From the NCBI GenBank assembly GCA_041745535.1, contig JBGTIS010000059.1, positions 1-15,331 on the forward strand: a stretch of 15,331 nucleotides of DNA, read 5' to 3'. A program made the position numbers and the translations under genes. The notes under the pieces were generated by a model. That model worked only from the letters and a program-made list of their open reading frames with translations. It had not been told where the DNA came from and did no database searches. The DNA is from JBGTIS01 sp041745535 (GTDB lineage: Bacteria; Bacteroidota; Bacteroidia; Cytophagales; Cyclobacteriaceae). This document shows positions 6,642-12,540 of this stretch, piece after piece (positions within the stretch are counted from its first letter, which is position 1; every line of letters starts with the position of its first letter).

Positions 6642-7861
6642 TTTGTTAAGCTTTGGCTGGCTACCGGATACCATTTATTCATATATGGCTGACACCATTG
6701 GTGATAAGCAGCCTGTTTTTCAGCATCCCAATGTTGCGGTTTCAACGTATGGTAATTGGCTTTGTTTTGTCTTTTAGGTTCCAGTTTCATCGGAGTTGCC
6801 TGCAGAAACTGAAGCAACTCTGGAATTTTTTCTTCCAGTGTTTCAAGTTGTACGAAACACCAGCGGTGATTGGGTAAGGTCAACAGCTGACTTTCAATTT
6901 TCGCGTTCCAATAGGCCCAGTACCAGCATACTTTTTCAAACACGGCCATGTTTTCCCATTCCTGTTCGGTAAAACTGCCGCACCGATACCCATTAATCCG
7001 GTAACGATAAATATCCTGTTCAATCACACTTTTCTCACCAATTGTAGGATAATCCTGAAACCATTTTCTTCCATATACGGAAGGTACAAATTTCCGGGCA
7101 TGCCGAATGAGCCAGATAAATTTAGCCTCTGGCAAAATTTCGGCTAAAATCTCCACCAGATTAAATAATTTATGGTCTGACTCGCCATATACCACGCCGG
7201 GAAACAAACTGGTTTTGGTATAATAATATAGCAGTTCTTCTCTTGCCTCTGCTTTGGTTTTTTGCCCATGCGCGTATTCTGTAGAAAGTCGAATCAGCAA
7301 CCGGTTGGGTTCGTGCAAACAGGTAATGTCAGGGTGCTGATTGAGGATAGCGGCAATGGAAGTACTGCCTGCCCGGCCGGTACTGAGTATAAAAAAAATA
7401 TTTTTTCCTTTGACCAGTGCCGTTGTTTTGTAGGAAGCGGGATGTCGGAAGCGGGATGTCGGAAGCGGGGTCCTGGGCGTATGGGACAGGTTTTGATTAA
7501 CAGACTGGTTTACGTCCAGAAAAACCGGTTGCGGACCGGTTCCTCTAGAACCAGTAGTAATGATGGCGGTATTTTTTTTTACAGTAACACCATCGCAAAC
7601 CACAATGCCACCCCGGCCTTCCAAGGCAACCCTAGCCTCAAGGGTTACATCGCTTCCCAGATAAATAAATTCAGGATGTTTGAGATATACTTTCCCTTTG
7701 ATTTGGGTCCGGTCACCGGTTATGGGTAGTCTGGCTAAATTGGTTATATTGAACAAATTTCGCAACAAACTATCGGGGCCTGAAAACAAGGAGAGCAAGC
7801 CGAAAAGTTTACTGAAATTCTTTCGGATGGGTAAAAAATCTTTTAATTTTCCTGTATTCAT
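6638..7861 (-). CDS. Sulfotransferase fused to an N-terminal hexapeptide-repeat (LbH) segment
   Basis: A 407-aa protein in two parts. Residues ~45-108 look like a short left-handed beta-helix of the acyltransferase/maltose-O-acetyltransferase type (I-K-G-K-V-Y, Y-L-G-S-D-V-T-L, G-G-I-V-V-C-D-G-V-T-V), too short for a full active LbH enzyme and lacking a visible catalytic His. A linker (~109-148) follows. From ~152 there is a PAPS-dependent sulfotransferase domain with the 5'-phosphosulfate loop F-I-L-S-T-G-R-A-G-S-T-S (157-168) and a 3'-phosphate element W-L-I-R-H-A-R-K-F-V-P-S (250-261; R253, S261). The ATG at 7861 is preferred to the TTG one codon earlier. The linker is coded by a 14-bp tandem repeat and the LbH part contains an A9 run, so the frame could be unstable. 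It is the first gene of the operon and probably sulfates a surface glycan; that substrate is inferred. Confidence 0.85.
   Translation of the reverse strand: MNTGKLKDFLPIRKNFSKLFGLLSLFSGPDSLLRNLFNITNLARLPITGDRTQIKGKVYLKHPEFIYLGSDVTLEARVALEGRGGIVVCDGVTVKKNTAIITTGSRGTGPQPVFLDVNQSVNQNLSHTPRTPLPTSRFRHPASYKTTALVKGKNIFFILSTGRAGSTSIAAILNQHPDITCLHEPNRLLIRLSTEYAHGQKTKAEAREELLYYYTKTSLFPGVVYGESDHKLFNLVEILAEILPEAKFIWLIRHARKFVPSVYGRKWFQDYPTIGEKSVIEQDIYRYRINGYRCGSFTEQEWENMAVFEKVCWYWAYWNAKIESQLLTLPNHRWCFVQLETLEEKIPELLQFLQATPMKLEPKRQNKANYHTLKPQHWDAEKQAAYHQWCQPYMNKWYPVASQSLTK
7433..7469 (-). repeat. 14-bp tandem repeat inside coding sequence (about 2.6 copies)
   Basis: The unit GGAAGCGGGATGTC occurs at 7433-7446 and 7447-7460, followed by nine matching bases at 7461-7469. 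On the coding strand the copies are read in three different frames (P-L-P-T-S, then R-F-R-H-P, then A-S), since 14 is not a multiple of 3. Gain or loss of one copy would shift the frame before the sulfotransferase domain (residues 131-143 of the protein). Confidence 0.9.
7572..7580 (-). repeat. A9 homopolymer in coding strand
   Basis: Nine T on the + strand give nine A in the coding strand of the sulfotransferase fusion gene, coding V-K-K-N (residues 94-97). A run of this length is prone to slippage in replication or transcription. Confidence 0.7.
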
Positions 7862-7935
7862 CAACTGCCGGTCGCCATTCTTAATAAATAAAATAAAATG
7901 CTCTTTTCAGGCGGTAAAAACTTTATGAGCAGGAA

Positions 7936-7965
7936 CAAAGGTAGCCAATCTCATTTTAATAACAA
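7936..7965 (-). promoter_or_regulatory. Bacteroidota-type promoter for the glycan operon
   Basis: On the minus strand, TTG at 7965-7963 is followed after 19 nt by TACCTTTG at 7943-7936. This fits the Bacteroidota -33 TTG and -7 TAnnTTTG pattern. The distance to the sulfotransferase ATG is about 75 nt. Confidence 0.65.
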
Positions 7966-7994
7966 TAAATTTAACTGAAGGGCATTGTGTTTCC

Positions 7995-8008
7995 ATACGT
8001 CAACGTAT
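7995..8008. promoter_or_regulatory. Palindrome ATACGT-CA-ACGTAT, possible operator
   Basis: A perfect 6-bp inverted repeat with a 2-bp centre lies in the divergent region between the glycan operon and the permease gene, 52 bp upstream of the operon -7 element. The form suits a dimeric regulator, but no regulator gene is present in the window. Confidence 0.4.
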
Positions 8009-8016
8009 AAGCGTAC

Positions 8017-8067
8017 CTGCTAACCCAATACAATAGTTGCAGGCGCATTTTTACTTATCTGCTAACC
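8017..8067 (+). repeat. 9-bp direct repeat upstream of permease promoter
   Basis: CTGCTAACC occurs at 8017-8025 and 8059-8067, start to start 42 bp, about four helical turns. The second copy covers the place of the -33 element of the permease promoter (19 bp before TATTTTTG). It may be a pair of regulator sites or chance. Confidence 0.4.
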
Positions 8068-8086
8068 GCCTTATTTTCTGAAAGCG

Positions 8087-8094
8087 TATTTTTG
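8087..8094 (+). promoter_or_regulatory. -7 element TATTTTTG for the permease gene
   Basis: TATTTTTG matches TAnnTTTG and lies 14 nt before the ATG at 8109, which implies a very short leader, common in this phylum. No TTG is seen at the -33 place. Confidence 0.55.
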
Positions 8095-8108
8095 TCCATC
8101 TTTGCGGG

Positions 8109-9047
8109 ATGAAAAATCCATTTTTTCTGTTGGTATTAGCCAATCTGTTCTGGTCGGGGAATTTTGTGTTAAGCAAGGCCATTTCTACAGAAGTACCGCC
8201 GGTAGGTCTGGCGTTCTGGCGCTGGTGTATGGCATTTTTTTTCTTATCGCTGTTTGCCTGGCCAGTGGTAAAAAAAGACCTTGCTATGCTCAGGCAACAC
8301 TGGAAAATTCTGATCCCCATTTCATTGCTGGGCATTTCCTGCTTCAATACTTTAATTTATACAGGATTACAAAATACTTCCGCCATTAATAGCCTACTGC
8401 TTCAATCGTTATTTCCGGTAGTGGTGGCTATTTTTTCTTTTGTTTTTTTCAGAGAAAAATTAAAACACATACAAATCGCCGGGATATGTATTTCGCTGCT
8501 GGGTACTTTATTCCTGATTTCCAAAGGAAGCATAAGCATGCTGCTGTCAGCCACCTTTAACCGGGGCGACCTCTGGATTTGCCTGGCCGTTGTCTCTTAT
8601 GCCGGTTACACCATTTTGCTTCGCTACCGGCCTAAGGTACACCCGCTTAGCTTTTTGTTGATTACTTTTTTTATGGGTACAGTCATACTGCTGCCAGTTT
8701 ACCTCACCGAAAGTATATTAGTAAAACCTGTTCCTTTTACCCTAAATTTTGTACTGGCAGTGTTATATCTGGCTATTTTACCATCTATTATGGCCTACTT
8801 ATTTTTTAATGAAGCGGTGCGGAAAATTGGTGCTAACATAGCCGGATTATTTTCGCATCTTATGCCCGTTTTTGGCAGCCTCATGGCCATTCTGTTCCTG
8901 CACGAAAAATTTAAATACTTTCACCTGATGGGTTTTTTACTGATTTTTGGCGGCATTATACTGGTAGTTTGGCAAAAGTATACCGGTAAACGACCACAAA
9001 ATGAAAAAGAAGAAAAAACAGATCACAAAGGTATTATCTCATCTTGA
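8109..9047 (+). CDS. DMT-superfamily permease (two EamA domains)
   Basis: A 312-aa inner-membrane protein with about ten hydrophobic segments arranged as two EamA repeats (~5-138 and ~153-285). The first repeat begins with the family hallmark N-L-F-W-S-G-N-F-V (12-20) and ends in the F-F-R-E-K-L-K motif; the second ends in the matching F-L-H-E-K-F-K. The C-terminal ~20 residues are hydrophilic and rich in Lys and Glu and should lie in the cytoplasm. Members export amino acids or other small metabolites, or salvage nucleotides and sugars; the substrate cannot be told here. The ATG follows a TAnnTTTG element closely. It diverges from the glycan operon and precedes fabF with a separate promoter-like element between, so it is probably its own unit. 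Confidence 0.9.
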   Translation: MKNPFFLLVLANLFWSGNFVLSKAISTEVPPVGLAFWRWCMAFFFLSLFAWPVVKKDLAMLRQHWKILIPISLLGISCFNTLIYTGLQNTSAINSLLLQSLFPVVVAIFSFVFFREKLKHIQIAGICISLLGTLFLISKGSISMLLSATFNRGDLWICLAVVSYAGYTILLRYRPKVHPLSFLLITFFMGTVILLPVYLTESILVKPVPFTLNFVLAVLYLAILPSIMAYLFFNEAVRKIGANIAGLFSHLMPVFGSLMAILFLHEKFKYFHLMGFLLIFGGIILVVWQKYTGKRPQNEKEEKTDHKGIISS

Positions 9048-9052
9048 ATCCT

Positions 9053-9060
9053 TATTTTTG
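9053..9060 (+). promoter_or_regulatory. -7 element TATTTTTG for fabF
   Basis: TATTTTTG matches TAnnTTTG, 62 nt upstream of the fabF ATG and just after the permease stop. No -33 TTG at the right distance is seen. Confidence 0.5.
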
Positions 9061-9122
9061 GACGTTAAGGAATCAATAATATGTGCTAATTACGTTTACA
9101 TTAGCCTTTAAAAACCCAAATA

Positions 9123-10385
9123 ATGAAAAATATCACTTTAAAGCGCGTAGTAGTAACTGGTTTTGGTGCTATTACACCCATAGGCAACACTGTCGATGCG
9201 TTCTGGCATGGTTTAAAAACCGGGAAAAGTGGCGCCAACCTGATTACCCGTTTTGACGCGTCCAACTTCAAAACCAAATTCGCCTGCGAAGTGAAAAATT
9301 TTGACCCCAATGATTATTTCGACCGGAAAGAAGGCCGTAAAATGGACTTATTTAGTCAGTTTGCCATGGTGGCGGCCGACGAAGCCATTCAGCATGCAGG
9401 CATTACCGCCAATAATGTGGATCATAACAAAACCGGTGTGATCTGGTCATCAGGCGTTGGGGGTCTGACAACTATTCAGCATGAGTTAGCCGACTTTTAT
9501 GCCGGCAATGGTGTGCCCCGGTTCAATCCATTTTTTGTTACCAAAATGATATCCAATATGCCTGCCGGCCTAATTTCTATCAAATATGGCTTTAGGGGAT
9601 TGAATTTTACTACCGTAACAGCCTGTGCCTCTTCTACCAATGCATTGATTGATGCATTTAACTATATCCGTTTAGGAAGAGCCCAGGTAATTATTACCGG
9701 TGGTTCGGAAGCTTCTATTAATGAAACCGGCATTGGGGGATTCAATGCCATGAAAGCCTTATCAGAAAACAATGAAAACCCACAGGCGGCTTCCCGGCCG
9801 TTCGATGCGCACCGTGATGGATTTGTACTGGGCGAAGGTGCCGGAGCCATTGTGGTAGAAGAACTGGAACACGCGTTACACAGAGGGGTAAAAATTTACG
9901 CGGAAGTAATAGGCGGGGGCATGGCAGCCGATGCTTACCACGTAGCCGCTACCCATCCGGAAGGGCTCGGTGCTATTTTAAGTATTACCGATGCCCTGGA
10001 AGATGCCGACTTACAACCCGCTGATGTAGATTATATCAACATGCACGCTACTTCCACTCCCATTGGCGATTTAAGTGAAGCTACAGCGGTTTCCCGAATT
10101 TTTGCCGACCATCTCGATACACTGGACATTAGTGCCACCAAATCCATGACAGGGCATTTGCTGGGGGCGGCCGGGGTCATTGAGGCCATCACCAGTATCC
10201 TCAGCATTAACCACAGCCTGATTCCACCTACTATTAATTTAGATGAAGTAGACGAAAAAATCCCAAAAGGCTTACACCTAACCCCCAATCAGGCAAAATC
10301 AAAAACGGTGAATGTGGCCATGAGTAATACGTTTGGATTTGGTGGGCATAATGCCATTGCGCTTTTCAAAAAATTTGAAGCTTAA
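9123..10385 (+). CDS. fabF: 3-oxoacyl-ACP synthase II (KAS II)
   Basis: A complete 420-aa condensing enzyme that extends acyl-ACP with malonyl-ACP in fatty acid synthesis. The catalytic triad is in place: Cys168 in T-A-C-A-S-S, His308 in N-M-H-A-T-S-T-P-I-G-D and His345 in S-M-T-G-H-L-L-G-A-A-G, with Lys340 and the C-terminal G-F-G-G-H-N (405-410). The glycine-rich D-G-F-V-L-G-E-G-A-G (232-241) is also present. Length and motifs are those of FabF rather than FabB; the H-A-T-S-T-P-I-G-D form, with S-T-P-I where the common form is G-T-S-T, is a usual variant. No acpP or other fab gene adjoins, so this may be a second copy with a special role (for instance in lipid or secondary product synthesis); the main housekeeping copy may lie elsewhere. 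Confidence 0.93.
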   Translation: MKNITLKRVVVTGFGAITPIGNTVDAFWHGLKTGKSGANLITRFDASNFKTKFACEVKNFDPNDYFDRKEGRKMDLFSQFAMVAADEAIQHAGITANNVDHNKTGVIWSSGVGGLTTIQHELADFYAGNGVPRFNPFFVTKMISNMPAGLISIKYGFRGLNFTTVTACASSTNALIDAFNYIRLGRAQVIITGGSEASINETGIGGFNAMKALSENNENPQAASRPFDAHRDGFVLGEGAGAIVVEELEHALHRGVKIYAEVIGGGMAADAYHVAATHPEGLGAILSITDALEDADLQPADVDYINMHATSTPIGDLSEATAVSRIFADHLDTLDISATKSMTGHLLGAAGVIEAITSILSINHSLIPPTINLDEVDEKIPKGLHLTPNQAKSKTVNVAMSNTFGFGGHNAIALFKKFEA

Positions 10386-10453
10386 TCCGCATCCCAATAC
10401 TGTTGATGTTTCTTCTGCCATAGCATTTCCCGGCAATTCCAAATTGGTAAAAT

Positions 10454-10503
10454 GACAAATTCAAAGTACTGACAATCCCAAACGCAGTACTTCGAAATTT
10501 GTC
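10454..10503. repeat. Long imperfect hairpin downstream of fabF
   Basis: GACAAATT (10454-10461) pairs with AATTTGTC (10496-10503) and AAGTACTG (10464-10471) with CAGTACTT (10485-10492), with a CA/CGA internal loop and a 13-nt apical loop. This gives 16 paired bases. No T run follows, so it may be a non-classical terminator, an RNA-stabilising 3' structure or a dispersed repeat. Confidence 0.65.
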
Positions 10504-10568
10504 GTTACACGAATATATTCTACAAAGTTGTGCCAAAACATCTACACATCAATAAACAATATGCCTTA

Positions 10569-10594
10569 GAAAAACGAAAATAAAGCGTTTTTTC
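10569..10594 (+). terminator. Weak AT-rich terminator candidate
   Basis: AAAAACG (10570-10576) pairs with CGTTTTT (10586-10592) around a 9-nt loop, with the T run reaching 10593. The stem is AT-rich, so strength is doubtful. Apart from this and the hairpin at 10454-10503, the 288-bp gap after fabF shows no gene. Confidence 0.35.
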
Positions 10595-10673
10595 ATCTGG
10601 CAAGATAATTAAGCATTCTGGTGTATTCAGCCAATAATAACAACCACTTTTTAACTACTAACTTTTTACACTT

Positions 10674-10829
10674 ATGTCTGCACTTGATATTGTATTGGCT
10701 ATACTGATGCCACCAGCAGCGGTAGCCTTGCGTTATGGCTTTTCAAAACAATTTTTTATCAATCTTATCCTGACACTTCTGGCCTGGATACCGGGTGTAA
10801 TTCATGCCCTGCTTGTTCTGAGAAAATAA
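10674..10829 (+). CDS. YqaE/Pmp3 family small membrane protein
   Basis: A 51-aa protein not usually caught by size-limited gene finders. It reads M-S-A-L-D-I-V-L-A-I-L-M-P-P-A-A-V, then L-A-W-I-P-G-V-I-H-A, and ends at R-K. This is the Pmp3/UPF0057 pattern: two hydrophobic helices, Pro-Pro in the first, a short polar turn (about 19-27) and the strongly conserved W-x-P-G-x-I-H-A in the second. Members are plasma-membrane proteolipids linked to membrane potential, salt and cold stress. The ATG is the only start available. It is 42 bp upstream of the DUF1206 gene, which is also a membrane protein, so the two are likely cotranscribed. Confidence 0.88.
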   Translation: MSALDIVLAILMPPAAVALRYGFSKQFFINLILTLLAWIPGVIHALLVLRK

Positions 10830-10871
10830 TCTTGTTTATTATCAATAATTAACCTTTTAATATGAAACACC

Positions 10872-11705
10872 ATGACTAATGCTCTCAACATAACTATTCC
10901 TAAAAATACAGACGATAGGATCATGAAACTGGCCCGTTTTGGAATGGCGGCCAAAGGGGCTGTTTATTGTATTTTGGGCGTTCTTACCACCTTAGCGGCT
11001 TTCAATATAGGAGGACAAAATGCCAATAAGTCGGACACGCTTAAATTTTTGCATGAACAGCCTTTTGGGAAAATTCTTTTGGGGATTTTGGCCATAGGAT
11101 TACTTTGCTATGTAATCTGGCGGTTTATTCAGGCTTTCAAAGATCCTGAAGATAAGGGAACCGATAAAAAAGCGATTTTCACCAGAATAGGATACGCAGC
11201 GAGTGGTGTTGTATATGGAATATTAACTTTTGAAGCAGTCCGCATGCTGTTCAAAGGTGGTTCCAGCGGTGGTGGAGGCAATCAGAATCAGGAACTGGTG
11301 AGTCAGCTTTTAGGAAAGCCTGGCGGGCAGATTTTAGTAGGAATTGTAGCGGCTATTTTTATTGGTAAAGCTATTTATCAGTTTTATCGGGCTTTTTCAG
11401 GCAAATTCAAGAAAAAAATTCAGGACAGTGGATTGGATAACCGGGTAAAGAAAATTTTAAGAAACGCGGGTATGGTAGGCTATATCGCCAGAGGCGTGGT
11501 AATCGGAATTATTGGTTTCCTGTTTCTAAGAGCAGCCATACAGGCCGACGCCAGCGAAGCTGAAGGTTCGGAAGGAGCATTTAAATTTATTGAAAGTTCG
11601 CCGTATGGACCTTATTTGCTCGCCATTGTGGCGATCGGATTGGTATGTTACGGGATTTATATGTTTGTAAAAGCCCGGTACCGGATTATGCCCAATTCGT
11701 TATAA
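10872..11705 (+). CDS. DUF1206 family membrane protein
   Basis: A 277-aa integral membrane protein made of three copies of the DUF1206 unit (~17-90, ~102-177, ~196-271), each with two membrane helices. Each unit opens with an R/I-x-G-x-A-A/I-x-G-x-V-Y/I-type block (A-R-F-G-M-A-A-K-G-A-V-Y, T-R-I-G-Y-A-A-S-G-V-V-Y, G-M-V-G-Y-I-A-R-G-V-V) and closes with a pattern such as A-I-G-L-L-C-Y-V-I-W-R-F-I-Q-A-F. A Gly/Ser-rich loop (129-136) joins units in the middle. The function is not known; in other bacteria the family often sits with general-stress genes. The ATG at 10872 is used because the ATG at 10862 opens a frame that stops after five codons. Confidence 0.88.
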   Translation: MTNALNITIPKNTDDRIMKLARFGMAAKGAVYCILGVLTTLAAFNIGGQNANKSDTLKFLHEQPFGKILLGILAIGLLCYVIWRFIQAFKDPEDKGTDKKAIFTRIGYAASGVVYGILTFEAVRMLFKGGSSGGGGNQNQELVSQLLGKPGGQILVGIVAAIFIGKAIYQFYRAFSGKFKKKIQDSGLDNRVKKILRNAGMVGYIARGVVIGIIGFLFLRAAIQADASEAEGSEGAFKFIESSPYGPYLLAIVAIGLVCYGIYMFVKARYRIMPNSL

Positions 11706-11730
11706 AAATTTTTGATAGGGCTGAGGTAGG

Positions 11731-11932
11731 ATGATACAAAAAGGATCAAAAGTAAGCTGGAAATGGGAAAGCATCAGGCACGGTACAGGAAACCTTCGCG
11801 GAAAAAGTGACTAAAAAAATCAAAGGACAGGAAATTACAAGAAACGGAGAGCAGGATAATAAAGCCTTGTATATAAAGCAGAATAATGGTGATATGGTAC
11901 TGAAACTGGAAAGTGAAGTAGAAAAATCCTAG
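11731..11932 (+). pseudogene. DUF2945 (HVA1/Tudor-like) protein, frameshifted
   Basis: The gene starts M-I-Q-K-G-S-K-V-S-W-K-W in frame 1 from the ATG at 11731, then loses the frame and stops at 11812-11814. In frame 2 from 11768 it continues as K-A-S-G-T-V-Q-E-T-F, K-K-I-K-G-Q-E-I-T-R-N-G, A-L-Y-I-K-Q and V-L-K-L-E-S-E-V to the stop at 11930-11932. Together these give nearly the whole ~68-aa DUF2945 fold, a small SH3/Tudor-like domain with W-K-W-G-x-G-x-A near the start. Only G-x-G is missing. An 8-bp loss at 11760-11767 explains both the gap and the shift. A 10-bp G-rich stretch (about 11721-11730) upstream may act as ribosome site. It follows DUF1206 by 25 bp. A sequencing error is the alternative. 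Confidence 0.85.
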
Positions 11933-11958
11933 TATCAACTTATTATCATATAAAAACT

Positions 11959-11998
11959 GGCATTGTTCATCGAAATCGAATGAGTGATGCCTTTTTTT
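11959..11998 (+). terminator. Rho-independent terminator after the stress-like gene set
   Basis: GGCATTGTTCAT (11959-11970) pairs along its whole length with ATGAGTGATGCC (11980-11991), counting three G-U pairs, around a 9-nt loop. Seven T follow at 11992-11998. It lies 26 bp after the DUF2945 stop. Confidence 0.85.
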
Positions 11999-12348
11999 AT
12001 TTCTACTAACGCAATATTAGCGGTTGTTGCTCATTATTGCCCAAATTCCATTCTCCTGCCTTCCTTTCTTCTATTAAAAAAATGTTAAGTCTTACCAGAA
12101 ATGTTTACCTTTCTTTAACAGTAAAAAATAGATATAATAAAGCATCTCCCCTACTTTTGATTAGGCAGCTTTTAGTTTTTAAGCAAGATTTCTATTAGCC
12201 AAAAATACAGTGAAATAAGGCAAAATCGATTATAGTACAGAAATCTTCTTTGAGATCTTTTTTGAAAATTCTAAATTTTTAACCTAACGTTATTTTTTTT
12301 CAATAATTACTGTAATTTTTCATTGCGTATTGAAATTTACATATTCAA
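11999..12348. other. AT-rich intergenic region before the sigma-factor remnant
   Basis: No gene is seen on either strand in these 350 bases. A TACTTTTG at 12152-12159 matches TAnnTTTG but lacks a TTG at -33 and lies 189 bp before the sigma ATG, so it is only a weak promoter candidate. The stretch presumably holds the old promoter of the sigma/anti-sigma genes. Confidence 0.5.
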
Positions 12349-12540
12349 ATGTCGTATATACCACCCGCTACAGTAAGTATACCCAATGTTACGGTACTAG
12401 CCTTAAAACAAGGTTGCCGTACAGCATTTGACCATATATATGCCCTATTTGCCAATAAAATTTACTGGGTATCGCGCCGTTTGCTCCTTTCCGATGAAGA
12501 AGCCAAAGAGATGGTACAGGAAGTAATGCTCACCTTATAG
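12349..12540 (+). pseudogene. ECF RNA polymerase sigma factor, N-terminal remnant
   Basis: A 63-codon piece with the start and most of sigma region 2 of a Bacteroidota ECF sigma factor: L-A-L-K-Q-G-C-R-T-A-F-D-H-I-Y (17-31) followed by Y-W-V-S-R-R-L-L and E-E-A-K-E-M-V-Q-E-V-M-L-T-L (50-63), the core-polymerase-binding and -10-recognition part. In complete proteins of ~180-200 aa this continues L-W and leads to region 4; here TAG follows and then sequence of a different gene in another frame. The -35-recognising region 4 is lost, so it cannot act as a sigma factor. Its place before FecR and SusC remnants is the standard order sigma, anti-sigma, receptor. Confidence 0.85.

Noticed and set aside
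6642..6674. Upstream start at 6674 for the second methyltransferase
   Set aside because: The ATGA overlap at 6638-6641 is the typical coupled start, and the extra 11 residues are just the sulfotransferase 3' end in another frame.
7262..7729. 155-codon + strand frame opposite the sulfotransferase gene
   Set aside because: It lies wholly antisense to a gene with clear motifs, has no recognisable domain and no promoter or start context of its own.
8102..8389. 95-codon frame overlapping the permease start
   Set aside because: It is a +1 shadow of the EamA gene, without membrane pattern or known motif.
11731..11814. 27-aa peptide gene read from the ATG at 11731
   Set aside because: Its second half has no conserved pattern, while the alternative frame carries the rest of DUF2945; a frameshifted gene explains the data better.
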